Assembly: GCF_016746085.1 (NCBI RefSeq)
Contig: NZ_JAERTZ010000004.1
Coordinates: 1-64,000, forward strand
Length of the DNA: 64,000 bases
Direction of reading: 5' to 3'
Source of the DNA: Zobellella iuensis
Lineage (GTDB): Bacteria; Pseudomonadota; Gammaproteobacteria; Enterobacterales; Aeromonadaceae
A program made the position numbers and the translations under genes. The first letter of the stretch is position 1. The number at the start of each line of letters is the position of its first letter. Below the pieces are notes generated by a model. It searched no databases, was not told the origin of the DNA, and was given only the letters and a program-made list of their open reading frames with translations. Positions 32,273 to 41,102 of this stretch are shown piece after piece.

Positions 32273-32880
32273 CAGAACACCACCTTCAGCGCCAGCCCCA
32301 GCAGCACCAGGCCGCTGAGCTTGTCGATCATCCGCGACTTGGCCTGGAGCCACACCAGCACCGGCCCCCGCGACAACGCCAGGGCCACCAGCACATACCA
32401 GAGGGCGTCGATGCCGCCGGCGGTGAGCATCATGATGCCGCCCTGCTGCCAGCCGGTGTCGGCACGCACGAACTGGCTGAACAGGGCCAGGAAGAAAATG
32501 GCCAGCTGCGGATTGAGGAAGGCCACCATAAAGCCCTCGAAGGCGCCCCGCCGGCCGCGCACCGGATGGCTGCCCTGCCGGCCCCCTGCGTCGCCGGGCC
32601 GGGCCAGCAGCGCCTTCAGCCCCAGCCAGGCGAGGAAGGCGGCGCCGCCGTAGCGGATGAGGTCGAACAGCAGCGGAGTTTTGGTGATCAGCAGCGCCAG
32701 TCCCAGGGCGGTGATCAGGGCGTAGAGCCCCACTCCCAGGCCGTGACCCAGGGCGGTGGCCACCCCGTGCCCCTGGCCGCCCCGCACCGTGTTGCGGATC
32801 ACCACCGCCAGGCTGGGCCCGGGGCTGATGGCTCCCATCACGCAAATCGCCGCCAAGGCCAGCCAACTGGTCAGTTCCAT
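32272..32880 (-). CDS. LysE/RhtB-family amino-acid exporter, upstream paralogue
   Basis: A 202-residue inner-membrane protein, six helices. AISPGPSLAVVIRNTVRGG near residues 17-35 and AFLNPQLAIFFLALFSQFV near 119-137 mark the family. It is about as distant from its downstream partner as different LysE subfamilies, so substrates may differ. The LysR-type gene 97 bases upstream reads in the same direction and may control both, as ArgP/LysG controls LysE in known cases. Confidence 0.9.
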   Translation of the reverse strand: MELTSWLALAAICVMGAISPGPSLAVVIRNTVRGGQGHGVATALGHGLGVGLYALITALGLALLITKTPLLFDLIRYGGAAFLAWLGLKALLARPGDAGGRQGSHPVRGRRGAFEGFMVAFLNPQLAIFFLALFSQFVRADTGWQQGGIMMLTAGGIDALWYVLVALALSRGPVLVWLQAKSRMIDKLSGLVLLGLALKVVF

Positions 32881-32977
32881 GCTCTTCCTCTCTTGTCACC
32901 GGGGTTCTGAGTCTCAGCTTAATACCGCCCTAACCATGCCCATAATGAAAGTTATGAATAGATTTCATAACCACAGG

Positions 32978-33904
32978 CTATAGCTTGGTGCGACTCTCCC
33001 GCACGGTGCGCTGCAGGTGATCCCGCAGGAAAGGAAAACACAGCTCCCGGAACCAGCGGTGGGCCGGATCCTGGTGGTGGCGCTGGTGCCACATCAGGTG
33101 GTATTGCTGGCTCTGGGTGGCGAACGGCAGGGCGGTATAGGTGAGGGGATGGGCCTGGGACAACTGCCAAGCGATATGGGCCGGGGTGGTCAGCAGGCAG
33201 TGGGTGCGGCACAGCACCTCCACCGCCGCCTGGAAGAAGGGCACCCGGGCAAACCAGCGCCGGGCCAGCCCCAGGGGCGCCAGCACCCGCTCCACCGGGC
33301 TGTCCTTGTCGCCGCCGCCGCTCACCTGCAGATGGGGCCAGGCCAGGTAGTCGTCCTGGCCGAGCGGCCGGCCCGCCAGCGGGTGCTGCCGGCCCATCAG
33401 CACCACCAGGCCGTCTTCCCCCTGGCGCAGGCCGCGGATCAGCTCCGGCACCTGCTCGGTGATGGTGGACACCAGATCGAGCGGCGACTCCCACAGCAGC
33501 GGCAACTGGCGCTTGTCCCACAGCTCGTATTCCAGCGCCGCCCCCGGCGCCTGGCGGGCCAGTTCGGCACAGATGTCCGGCAGTATGTACTGGGCCACAT
33601 AGTCGGATGAGGCCAGGCGGAACACCCGCTCGCAGCGGGCTGGCTCGAAGCCGGGCGTCGCGTAGAGCCGCTCCAGGCCGCCGAGCGCGTCGGCCAGCTC
33701 CCGGGCCAGCTGCTCGGCCCGGGGCGTGAGCAGCCAGCGCTGGCCCTCGCGCACCAGCAGCTCGTCGTTGAAGTCCCGGCGCAGCTGGGCCAGCTGCTTG
33801 CTCACCGAGGGCTGGCTCAGGTGCAGCCGCTCGGCCGCCAGGCTGAGGTTGCGGGTATCGAGCAGCACCCTGAGGGTGGGCAGCAGGTTGTAGTTGAGTT
33901 GCAC
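32978..33904 (-). CDS. LysR-family transcriptional regulator
   Basis: A 308-residue regulator: helix-turn-helix at residues 10-60 ([33 protein letters not shown]), linker, then a periplasmic-binding-like sensor from about 90. The [21 protein letters not shown] variant and the long sensor WFARVPFFQ...[14 protein letters not shown] resemble the PcpR/NodD-like half of LysR regulators. Same strand as the two LysE genes downstream. Divergent from yjjG across 199 bases. Confidence 0.9.
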   Translation of the reverse strand: MQLNYNLLPTLRVLLDTRNLSLAAERLHLSQPSVSKQLAQLRRDFNDELLVREGQRWLLTPRAEQLARELADALGGLERLYATPGFEPARCERVFRLASSDYVAQYILPDICAELARQAPGAALEYELWDKRQLPLLWESPLDLVSTITEQVPELIRGLRQGEDGLVVLMGRQHPLAGRPLGQDDYLAWPHLQVSGGGDKDSPVERVLAPLGLARRWFARVPFFQAAVEVLCRTHCLLTTPAHIAWQLSQAHPLTYTALPFATQSQQYHLMWHQRHHQDPAHRWFRELCFPFLRDHLQRTVRESRTKL

Positions 33905-34103
33905 CTTGGGTCTTCCTGAGCGGGGCCGGGCCCCTATCTTAGGCCAGCCCGCACAAGGGGGGAAGGAGACCGCAAACAGTCACTCAGGTACCCAGGCTCC
34001 GGTGAGGATACGCCCTGTGCTTTCGTGGCCAGAAAGCCTACAATTCCGCCTTTATGTCGAAAGCCCCCGACAAAAGCGTGCAAGACGCTGGAGAAAACAA
34101 CAA

Positions 34104-34778
34104 ATGTACTATAAATGGATACTGTTCGACGCCGATGACACCCTGTTCCACTTCGACGCTTTTGCCGGGCTCAGGCGCATGTTCGCCGGCTTCGGGGTGG
34201 ACTTCGGCGAGCAGGACTTTGCCCACTACCAGAGCCTCAACCAGCCGTTGTGGGTGGCCTACCAGGACGGCGACATCACCGCCGAGCAACTGCAGCACCA
34301 GCGCTTCGCCGGCTGGGCACAGCGGCTGGCGGTCAGCCCCCGCGAGCTGAACAGCGCCTTCCTCACCGCCATGGCGGACATCTGCGCCCCCCTGCCCGGC
34401 GCCAGGGAGTTGATCGACGCCCTGACCGGCAAGGCCCAACTCGGCATCATCACCAACGGCTTTACCGAGCTGCAGCAGGTACGGCTGGAACGCACCGCCT
34501 TCAGGGACGCCTTCTCCCCCCTGGTGATCTCCGAGCAGGTGGGCCTGGCCAAGCCGGATCCGGGCATTTTCGAGCACGCCCTGGAGCTGATGGGCCGGCC
34601 GCCCCGGGAGCAGGTGCTGATGGTGGGCGACAACCCCCATTCCGACATTCTCGGCGGCCTCAACGCCGGCCTGCACACCTGCTGGCTGAACCCCGCCGGC
34701 AAGCCCGTCCCCGAGGGCATCAGCCCCCACTACCAGGTCGGTTCGCTGCACGAACTGCACCGGCTGCTGCTGTGTTAG
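34104..34778 (+). CDS. yjjG: Pyrimidine 5'-nucleotidase YjjG
   Basis: A 224-residue HAD-superfamily phosphatase. Motif I is [11 protein letters not shown] at residues 8-18 (catalytic D10, D12), motif II ITNGFTE near 113, motif III K near 150 ([14 protein letters not shown]), motif [16 protein letters not shown] near 173. Length and sequence match YjjG, which dephosphorylates dUMP, dTMP and non-canonical pyrimidine nucleotides. ATG 34104 is selected over the longer open frame since it gives the [14 protein letters not shown] family start. Confidence 0.9.
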   Translation: MYYKWILFDADDTLFHFDAFAGLRRMFAGFGVDFGEQDFAHYQSLNQPLWVAYQDGDITAEQLQHQRFAGWAQRLAVSPRELNSAFLTAMADICAPLPGARELIDALTGKAQLGIITNGFTELQQVRLERTAFRDAFSPLVISEQVGLAKPDPGIFEHALELMGRPPREQVLMVGDNPHSDILGGLNAGLHTCWLNPAGKPVPEGISPHYQVGSLHELHRLLLC

Positions 34779-34809
34779 AACCTGTTTACGATCTGGTGTA
34801 CGCGGCCAA

Positions 34810-34900
34810 AGTGCACTACTCCGCCGACTCGCCGTAAACCCATCCCTGGGGGCTCGACGGCGCCATCCCTGGCGCCAACGGTCGGCGGAGCAGCACTCTT
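34810..34900. repeat. Palindromic intergenic element, copy 2
   Basis: Arms CTCCGCCGAC (34819-34828) and GTCGGCGGAG (34881-34890), flanked by AGTGC/GCACT, enclose an inner hairpin GGCGCC-ATCCCT-GGCGCC (34859-34876) and the string CATCCCTGGGGGCTC. The last two are shared with the element at 5985-6062. Confidence 0.75.
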
Positions 34901-34969
34901 TGTCCTCTCCAAAGCTCGGTGTCGCCTGTTGGTTAGACCCGCAGCCCACTGCGAAGCTTGGAAGAGGTA

Positions 34970-35064
34970 ACAGGGATTGCCTCCACCGACCGTCACATGC
35001 CAGGGACGGCATGTGCCGAGCGTCACAGGGATGTGCTTGAAGCGTGTCGGTGGAGGTGGCCCTG
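34970..35064. repeat. Palindromic intergenic element, divergent copy 3
   Basis: Outer arms CCTCCACCGAC (34980-34990) and GTCGGTGGAGG (35046-35056), inner arms CACATGCC (34994) and GGCATGTG (35008) around AGGGAC. The inner CCAGGGA is the complement of the TCCCTGG of copies 1 and 2, suggesting one family read in the opposite orientation. Confidence 0.6.
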
Positions 35065-35145
35065 TTGACTCTTTGCTCAATGGTTACAGACAAGCTTCGC
35101 AAAGATTTAAAACAGGCTCTGACGATTTTCCCCTCACGGCCATAC

Positions 35146-35174
35146 GCAAAAAGGGCGGCCCGGAGGCCGCCCTT
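35146..35174 (-). terminator. Intrinsic terminator of allE
   Basis: On the minus strand, AAGGGCGGCC pairs with GGCCGCCCTT around four bases and is followed by TTTTTG. It begins 17 bases after the allE stop. Confidence 0.85.
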
Positions 35175-35190
35175 GTGCTGGCATGGCTGC

Positions 35191-36042
35191 TTAGCGCCGG
35201 TTGCCGCGGTAGGCGGGCGAGGCGTTCAGCACCATATGGCGGTTGATGTCCTTGTACAGCAGGTAGCGGAAGCGGGTCGGGCCGCTGGCGTAGCAGGCCT
35301 GCGGGCAGAAGGCGCGCAGCCACATGTAATCGCCGGCTTCCACTTCCACCCAGTCCTGGTTCAGGTGGTACACCGCCTTGCCTTCCAGCACATAGAGGCC
35401 GTGCTCCATGACGTGGGTTTCGTCGAAGGGGATGACGCCGCCGGGCTGGAAGGTCACTATGTTGACCTGCATGTCGTAGCGCATGTCGGCGGAGTCCACG
35501 AAGCGGGTGGTGGCCCAGGCGTCGTTGGTGTCCGGCATCGGCGTCGGCTCAATGTCGTTCTCGTTGGTGACGAAGGCTTCCGGCACTTCGATGCCGTCCA
35601 CGTATTCGTAGGCCTTGCGGATCCAGTGGAAGCGCACCGGCGCGTCGCCGTTGTTCTTCAGGCTCCAGTTGGTGCCGGGCGGCAGGAAGGCGTAGCCGCC
35701 GGTCTGCATCTGGTGCACTTTACCTTCCAGGGTCAGGGTCATTTCCCCTTCCACCACGAACAGCACGCCTTCGGCGCCGGAGTCCAGCTCGGGCTTGTCG
35801 CTGCCGCCCTGGGGGGAGACTTCCATGATGTAGTGGGAGAAGGTCTCGGCGAAGCCGCTCATCGGCCGGGCGATGACCCACAGCCGGGTGTTGTCCCAGA
35901 ACGGCAGGAAGCTGGTTACGATATCGCTCATCACGCCCTTGGGGATGATGGCGTAGGCTTCGGTAAAGACGGCGCGATCGTTGATCAGCTGCGTCTGGGG
36001 CGGCAGACCGCCGGTGGGGGCATAATAGCTGTTACGGGCCAT
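35191..36042 (-). CDS. allE: (S)-ureidoglycine aminohydrolase
   Basis: A 283-residue bicupin. It converts (S)-ureidoglycine to (S)-ureidoglycolate and ammonia in allantoin degradation, using Mn. The N terminus (NSYYAPTGGLPPQTQLINDRAVFTEAYAIIPKGVM) and C-terminal cupin residues (DETHVMEHGLYVLEGKAVYHLNQDWVEVEAGDYMWLRAFCPQACYA, with the Glu/His metal set) match AllE (YlbA). It stands alone with its own terminator; no allantoinase, allantoate amidohydrolase or ureidoglycolate genes are within the window. A LysR-type gene is divergent across 162 AT-rich bases. Confidence 0.92.
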   Translation of the reverse strand: MARNSYYAPTGGLPPQTQLINDRAVFTEAYAIIPKGVMSDIVTSFLPFWDNTRLWVIARPMSGFAETFSHYIMEVSPQGGSDKPELDSGAEGVLFVVEGEMTLTLEGKVHQMQTGGYAFLPPGTNWSLKNNGDAPVRFHWIRKAYEYVDGIEVPEAFVTNENDIEPTPMPDTNDAWATTRFVDSADMRYDMQVNIVTFQPGGVIPFDETHVMEHGLYVLEGKAVYHLNQDWVEVEAGDYMWLRAFCPQACYASGPTRFRYLLYKDINRHMVLNASPAYRGNRR

Positions 36043-36204
36043 GACATCTGTCCTTTTTTATGCAAAGTGGTTGGTCTGCGCCAACGGATCAGCAGTGGTC
36101 TTGACGAGGCTGCTGTTTAAATGCTGAACACCCCTGATTGTAGAGCATGGGCATTTGATTTATAAATTAAATAACTGAATGGCAACTAGTGGCTTTGCCA
36201 CTGG

Positions 36205-37089
36205 ATGGAAGGCATGAACCTGAACACCACCCTGGACCCCGTGCTGCTGCGCAGCTTTGTCGCCGTGGTCGACACCGGCAGCTTTACCCGCGCCGCCGAC
36301 AGCACCCACCTCACCCAGTCCACCGTCAGCCAGCAGGTGCGCAAGCTCGAATCCCTGCTCGGCTGCGAGCTGCTGCAGCGCAAGGGCCGCTACGTCACCG
36401 CCACCCTGGAGGGAGAGCGGGTGCTGAGCTATGCCCGCCGCATCCTGCAGCTGATGAACGAGGCGCTGGCCCAGACCAGCCTGAGCGCCGAGCAGCAGAA
36501 AATCCGCCTGGGGGTGCCGGAAGACTTCGCCACCCACGCCATCATGCCCACCCTGTCGGCCTTCGCCAGCGAGTACCCGGGCATCCGCCTGGAGGTGAAA
36601 AGCGGCCTGTGCAGCGATATCTGGCGCGAGTTCCAGCGCAGCGACCTGGATCTGGCCCTGGTCAAGCAGCGCCAGGGCAGCGCCCCCGGCCTGGCCAGCT
36701 GGCCCGAGCCGCTGTGCTGGATCGACAGCCTGCACGGTGACAGCCTGCACAAGCATCCCATCCCCCTGGTCACCTTTCCCATCGGCGGCCTCTACCGCAG
36801 CGAGATGGCGCACACCTTCGACAGCCTGGGCCGCAGCTGGCGGCTGGCCTATGTGAGCACCAGCCTGTCCGGGGTGTGCTGCGCGGTGGAGGCCGGCCTC
36901 GGCATCTCGCTGCTGCCCCGCCGCCTGGTCACCGAGCGCCACCGCATCCTCGACCAGCACGACGGCCTGCCGCCGGTGCCGGATCTGGAGCTGACCCTGC
37001 ACGCCCAGGCCCAGCTCTCGGCCCACAGCCGGCTGCTGGCGGAGCGGCTGATCGGCGCCTGCGATCGCACCTTCGAGGGCGAACCCTGA
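36205..37089 (+). CDS. LysR-family transcriptional regulator, divergent from allE
   Basis: A 294-residue LysR protein. Helix-turn-helix at about 13-45 (LLRSFVAVVDTGSFTRAADSTHLTQSTVSQQVRKLE) and substrate-binding fold from about 95. ATG 36205 or ATG 36214 can start it. Position suggests control of allE and itself from the AT-rich gap at 36043-36204. Its stop directly abuts the stop of the convergent RpiR gene. Confidence 0.9.
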   Translation: MEGMNLNTTLDPVLLRSFVAVVDTGSFTRAADSTHLTQSTVSQQVRKLESLLGCELLQRKGRYVTATLEGERVLSYARRILQLMNEALAQTSLSAEQQKIRLGVPEDFATHAIMPTLSAFASEYPGIRLEVKSGLCSDIWREFQRSDLDLALVKQRQGSAPGLASWPEPLCWIDSLHGDSLHKHPIPLVTFPIGGLYRSEMAHTFDSLGRSWRLAYVSTSLSGVCCAVEAGLGISLLPRRLVTERHRILDQHDGLPPVPDLELTLHAQAQLSAHSRLLAERLIGACDRTFEGEP

Positions 37090-37950
37090 TCAGCCCCCGC
37101 CGGAAAACTGCCACAACCGGTTGAGCTCCAGCTCCTCCGTCTGCCGGTAAAGCTCGTTGATGCGGCCGATGCGCTCCCGCCCCTGCGCCAGTTGCCGGTG
37201 CAGCAACAGGTTGCAGATCAGGCTGACGGTGCACATGGCGGCGCTGTAGCTGTCGAAGGCGGACACCGAATCGAGCGGCAGCTCCAGCAGCCAGTCCGGG
37301 GCTGCGGGCAGTTCGGCCTGGGTCTCCACCATCAGCGCCAGCGGCACCCCGCTCCGGCGCAGGCTGGCCAGCAACGTGGGAAACAGCGCCGGCCGGCGAT
37401 GAAAGGCCACCAGGATGATCAGGTCGTCGGCGCCGTAATCGACCAGTTCCTCCGCCAGGGTCTGGCCCGGCTGGGGCAGCAACTGCACCCCGGCGCGCAC
37501 CTGCACCAGTTGCTGGCGCAGGTGCAGAGCCACCGGGTAGCTGTTGCGAAAGCCGATGATGCCCACCCGTCGCGCCGCGGCCAGGCGGTCGATCAGGCCA
37601 TCGAGCGCGCCGTTGCCGAGCAAAGTCAGCAACTGGGCGAGCTTGTCCTGCTCGCACTTGAGCTGGCGCTCGATAAGGCCCGCCGGGCTGTCGCCGAGCG
37701 CCGCCGGTATCGGCACCCCGGACTGGCGCAGGCGGCGGTTTTCATCGCGCATCTCCCGGAAGCTGTCGTAGCCGAGGCGGCGGAACAGCCGGCTGACGGT
37801 GGACTTGGACACCCCGCAGCAACGGCTGATCTCTACCGAGTTGTAGGTGGCCAAATCGTCCATATGGTCGAGGATAAAGCTGGCCACCCGCCGCTCCTGG
37901 GGGCCGAGTTGCGAAAACTGTGCGCGGATCTGTTCGCCAAGCTGGCTCAT
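37090..37950 (-). CDS. RpiR/MurR-family transcriptional regulator
   Basis: A 286-residue regulator: N-terminal HTH_6 domain (residues 1-75; LGPQERRVASFILDHMDDLATYNSVEISRCCGVSKSTVSRLFRRLGYDSFREM) and a SIS sugar-isomerase-fold sensor (about 125-255; VGIIGFRNSYPVALHLRQQL). It is the last gene of the amino-acid ABC transporter operon, 30 bases after the ATPase gene, so probably autoregulates the operon. RpiR proteins usually sense phosphosugars, but several control amino-acid or nitrogen catabolism. Confidence 0.9.
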   Translation of the reverse strand: MSQLGEQIRAQFSQLGPQERRVASFILDHMDDLATYNSVEISRCCGVSKSTVSRLFRRLGYDSFREMRDENRRLRQSGVPIPAALGDSPAGLIERQLKCEQDKLAQLLTLLGNGALDGLIDRLAAARRVGIIGFRNSYPVALHLRQQLVQVRAGVQLLPQPGQTLAEELVDYGADDLIILVAFHRRPALFPTLLASLRRSGVPLALMVETQAELPAAPDWLLELPLDSVSAFDSYSAAMCTVSLICNLLLHRQLAQGRERIGRINELYRQTEELELNRLWQFSGGG

Positions 37951-37980
37951 GCGGGTCTTTCCTGGTCGACAAGGGTCCCG

Positions 37981-38709
37981 CTACAGTACCGCATTGATAA
38001 AGCTCTGCAACTCGGCGGTCCGGGGCCGGGCGAACAGCTCCTCGGCCGGGCCGCTTTCCCACACCTTGCCCTGGTGCATGAACACCACCCTGTCGCCCAC
38101 GTCCCGGGCGAAGTTCATCTCGTGGGTCACCAGGATCAGGGTGATGCCCTCCGCCGCCAGTTCCTCCAGCACCTTGAGCACCTCCCCCACCAGTTCGGGG
38201 TCGAGTGCCGAGGTGATCTCGTCGCACAGCAGCACCTTGGGCGACATGGCCAGGGCGCGGGCGATGGCCACCCGCTGCTGCTGGCCGCCGGACAGGCGGT
38301 CCGGGTACTGGTCGAACTTGTCGGCCAGGCCGACCTTGCCGAGTACCTCCAGCGCCAGCTCCCGCGCTTCCTCCCTGGCCTGCTTCAGCACCAGCCGGGG
38401 TGCCAGCATCACGTTCTCCCCCACCGTCAGGTGCGGAAACAGGTTGAAGCTCTGGAACACCATGCCCACGCTGCGCGCCAGCCGGCGCACCTGCACCTCG
38501 TCGCTGGTCACCTCCTTGCCGTCGACCACGATGCCGCCCTGCTGGTAGTTCTCCAGGCCGTTGATGCAACGCAGCAGGGTGCTCTTGCCGGAGCCGCTGC
38601 GGCCGATGATGGACACCACCTCGCCCGCCTTGACCCTGAGATCGATGCCCTTGAGCACGTGCAGCTCCCCGTAGTACTTGTGAACTTGTTCGATATTAAC
38701 GAGTGCCAT
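37981..38709 (-). CDS. Polar amino-acid ABC transporter ATP-binding protein
   Basis: A 242-residue ATPase of the GlnQ/HisP group: Walker A GRSGSGKST near 37, FQSFNLFPHLTVGENV near 85, signature LSGGQQQR near 141, Walker B LLCDEITSALDPE near 162, switch THEMNFARDVGDRVVFM near 199. It overlaps the upstream permease gene end by 14 bases. Works with the two permeases and binding protein encoded upstream. Confidence 0.93.
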   Translation of the reverse strand: MALVNIEQVHKYYGELHVLKGIDLRVKAGEVVSIIGRSGSGKSTLLRCINGLENYQQGGIVVDGKEVTSDEVQVRRLARSVGMVFQSFNLFPHLTVGENVMLAPRLVLKQAREEARELALEVLGKVGLADKFDQYPDRLSGGQQQRVAIARALAMSPKVLLCDEITSALDPELVGEVLKVLEELAAEGITLILVTHEMNFARDVGDRVVFMHQGKVWESGPAEELFARPRTAELQSFINAVL

Positions 38710-39346
38710 TGAATTTTTTCTCCAGGTACTGGCTGGCCAGGGACAGCGGATAGCAGAGCGCGAAGTAGAGCAGCGCCACCAGGGCGAACACCTTGAACGG
38801 CTCGAAGGTGGCGTTGTTGAGCATGGTGCCGGCCTTGGTCAGCTCCACGAAACCGATGATTGAGGCCAGGGCGGTGCCCTTGACCACCTGCACCGAAAAG
38901 CCGACGGTCGGCGCCAGCGCCACCCGCACCGCCTGGGGCAGGATCACCCGGCTCAGGGTCTGGCCGAAACCGAGTCCCAGGCAGCGGGCGGCTTCCCACT
39001 GTCCCCTGGGCAGGGTGTCGATGCAGCCGCGCCAGATCTCGGTGAGAAAGGCGCTGGTGAACAGGGTCAGCGCCAGGGCGGCGGCGGCCCAGGCGGAGAT
39101 ATCCAGCCCCAGCATGGCCAGGCCGAAGAAGGCCAGGAACAGCTGCATCAGCAGCGGCGTGCCCTGGAACAGCTCCACGTAGCCGCGCACCAGCCACTGC
39201 AGCGGCCGGCGCCCGGTCAGGCGCAGGGCGGTGAGCAGCAGCCCGACCAGGGCGCCGCCGACGAAGGCGACCAGCGACAGCGCCACCGTCCAGCGTGCCG
39301 CCAGCAGCAGGTTGCGGAAAATATCCCAGTTGGTGAATTCCATCAT
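38696..39346 (-). CDS. Polar amino-acid ABC transporter permease (second subunit)
   Basis: A 216-residue HisM/GlnP-type permease with about five helices and the EAA loop (EAARCLGLGFGQTLSRVILPQAVR near 137-160). Start is at the ATGATG of 39346; its ATG overlaps the stop of the first permease gene. Forms a heterodimer with that subunit. The longer open frame upstream is an overlap shadow. Confidence 0.91.
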   Translation of the reverse strand: MMEFTNWDIFRNLLLAARWTVALSLVAFVGGALVGLLLTALRLTGRRPLQWLVRGYVELFQGTPLLMQLFLAFFGLAMLGLDISAWAAAALALTLFTSAFLTEIWRGCIDTLPRGQWEAARCLGLGFGQTLSRVILPQAVRVALAPTVGFSVQVVKGTALASIIGFVELTKAGTMLNNATFEPFKVFALVALLYFALCYPLSLASQYLEKKFNGTR

Positions 39347-40008
39347 GCCTTGGCCCTCCGGTGGCGGAACAGGCGGTTGCCCAGCAGCGCGAACAGTTGC
39401 CGCATCAGTATCGCCAGCCCCAGGTAACAGGCCGCCACCACCAGGTAGGCCTCGAAGCTGCGGAAATTGCGGGACTGGATCAGGTTGGCGGCGTAGGTCA
39501 GGTCGGCCACCGAAATCTGCGACACCACCGCCGAGCCCAGCATGACGATGATGCACTGGCTGGTCAGCGCCGGATAAATCTTCTCGAACGCCGGGATCAG
39601 TACCACCCGGAAGAAACTCTGCCGGGGGCTGAGCCCCAGCACCCGGGCCGCCTCTATCTGCCCCCTGGGGGTAGCCGCCAGGCCGGCGCGGATGATCTCG
39701 GTGCTGTAGGCACCCAGGTTGATCAGCATGGCCAGCAGGCCGGCCTCCCAGGCGCCGAGCTTGATCCCGAGGCCGGGCAGGCCGAAGAAGATGAAGAACA
39801 GCTGGACGATAAAGGGCGTGTTGCGAATAAGCTCCACATAGGCCCCCACCAGCGCCCGCAGGGGCCGGCCGCCGTAATGGCGGGCGGCGGCACAGGCGGT
39901 GCCGATGGCCACGCCTCCCAGCGTGGCATAGCAAGTCAGTTGCACCGTGACCCACAATCCCTGGAGGATCAGCTCCTGGTAGGGCCACAGCTCGCTAAAG
40001 TTCAGCAT
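39343..40008 (-). CDS. Polar amino-acid ABC transporter permease (first subunit)
   Basis: A 221-residue HisQ/GlnP-type permease. VELIRNTPFIVQLFFIFFGLP near 60 and the EAA loop EAARVLGLSPRQSFFRVVLIPAFEK near 121-145. It follows the binding-protein gene by 11 bases. Confidence 0.91.
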   Translation of the reverse strand: MLNFSELWPYQELILQGLWVTVQLTCYATLGGVAIGTACAAARHYGGRPLRALVGAYVELIRNTPFIVQLFFIFFGLPGLGIKLGAWEAGLLAMLINLGAYSTEIIRAGLAATPRGQIEAARVLGLSPRQSFFRVVLIPAFEKIYPALTSQCIIVMLGSAVVSQISVADLTYAANLIQSRNFRSFEAYLVVAACYLGLAILMRQLFALLGNRLFRHRRAKA

Positions 40009-40019
40009 GGGTCCGTTCC

Positions 40020-40829
40020 TCAGCTGCCGAAGCCGGCCGGCAGCGGGGCTTTCAGCCAGGTTTGGGAAATACGCTCCAGGGTGCCGTCGGCCAGGGCCTG
40101 GGCGATCAGCACGTTGACCTTGTCGCGCAGCTCGGCTTCACCCTTTTTCAGGCCGATATAGCAGGGAGAGTCCTTCAGCATGAACTTGGCGACCGGCGCC
40201 TTGTCCGCGTGGCGTTCGGCGATCTCGGCGGCCACCAGGTTGCCGGTGGCGATCAGCTGCACCTGGCCGGACAGATAGGCGGAGATGGTGGTGTTGTTAT
40301 CCTCGAAGCGCTGGAGTCTGGCCGAGGCGGGCAGCACCTTCTCCAGCTCCATGTCCTCCACCGCGCCCCGGGTCACCCCGACCACCCGACCGTCCAGATC
40401 CGCGGCCGCCGCCACCGGCAGTTCGCCGTTGCCGAACACGCCGAGGAAGAAGGGAGCGTAGGCCTCGGTGAAGTCGATGGCCCGCTCCCGCTCCTCGTTC
40501 TTGCCCAGGCTGGAGATCACCAGATCGGCCTTGCCGGTCTGCAGGTAGGGGATGCGGTTGGCGCTGGTCACCGGGATCAGCTCCAGTTTGAGGCCCATTT
40601 CCTCCGCCAGGTAGGCGGCCATGTCCACGTCGTAGCCCCTGGGCTTGAGATCCGGGCCGACCGAGCCGAAGGGCGGAAAGTCCTGGGGCACCGCCACCCG
40701 CAGCACCCCGCGTTGTTCGATGTCTGCCAACTGGCTGGCCTGGGCGGTGCTGGCCGCCGCCAGCAGGCCGAGGGCCGCCAGGCCGTGAACCATCATCTGT
40801 TTCAAGCTATGCAATTTAACGAGTTCCAT
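40020..40829 (-). CDS. Polar amino-acid ABC transporter substrate-binding protein
   Basis: A 269-residue periplasmic protein. Signal peptide to about residue 31 (GLLAAASTAQA), then GVLRVAVPQDFPPFG and DLVISSLGKNEERERAIDFTEAYAPF, typical of family 3 solute-binding proteins. The conserved R in ERERAID binds the alpha-carboxylate of an amino acid. First gene of the five-gene minus-strand operon (40829 to 37090). Ligand unknown; context with allE and nitrogen regulators allows a ureide or amino acid. Confidence 0.92.
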   Translation of the reverse strand: MELVKLHSLKQMMVHGLAALGLLAAASTAQASQLADIEQRGVLRVAVPQDFPPFGSVGPDLKPRGYDVDMAAYLAEEMGLKLELIPVTSANRIPYLQTGKADLVISSLGKNEERERAIDFTEAYAPFFLGVFGNGELPVAAAADLDGRVVGVTRGAVEDMELEKVLPASARLQRFEDNNTTISAYLSGQVQLIATGNLVAAEIAERHADKAPVAKFMLKDSPCYIGLKKGEAELRDKVNVLIAQALADGTLERISQTWLKAPLPAGFGS

Positions 40830-40861
40830 TACTCACCTCTGTGGGTTCCATGTATCGGGCA

Positions 40862-40884
40862 AGCCTGAAACTTTCGATTCAGGC
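40862..40884. promoter_or_regulatory. Inverted repeat upstream of the ABC operon
   Basis: GCCTGAA and TTCAGGC separated by eight bases, 34 bases before the binding-protein gene start. Candidate operator for the RpiR- or GntR-type regulator; identity of the binder unknown. Confidence 0.4.
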
Positions 40885-41102
40885 AAGACCTTAATTGCAA
40901 CGATAGTGCCAAAGCTGCCGCCACCGCGACCGATGGCCATGGTGGAGAAAATAAGTGGTGGAAGATCAGTCACTAACCGGGCGGACCCGGCGGCGGGAAA
41001 GAGTACGCCTGAACGGGCTGGCGGGGCGGGCGCTGCACCCAAAAGAGGCCCCGCCACCCCTTTTGGGGCAGATGATGGGGCCGGGGAGTGTCTTGCGGCT
41101 AC

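Larger units (their letters stand above)
34779..35190. other. Intergenic region with nested palindromes, no gene
   Basis: No supported coding frame. Holds two palindromic elements (34810-34900 and 34970-35064) and the allE terminator (35146-35174). Confidence 0.7.
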
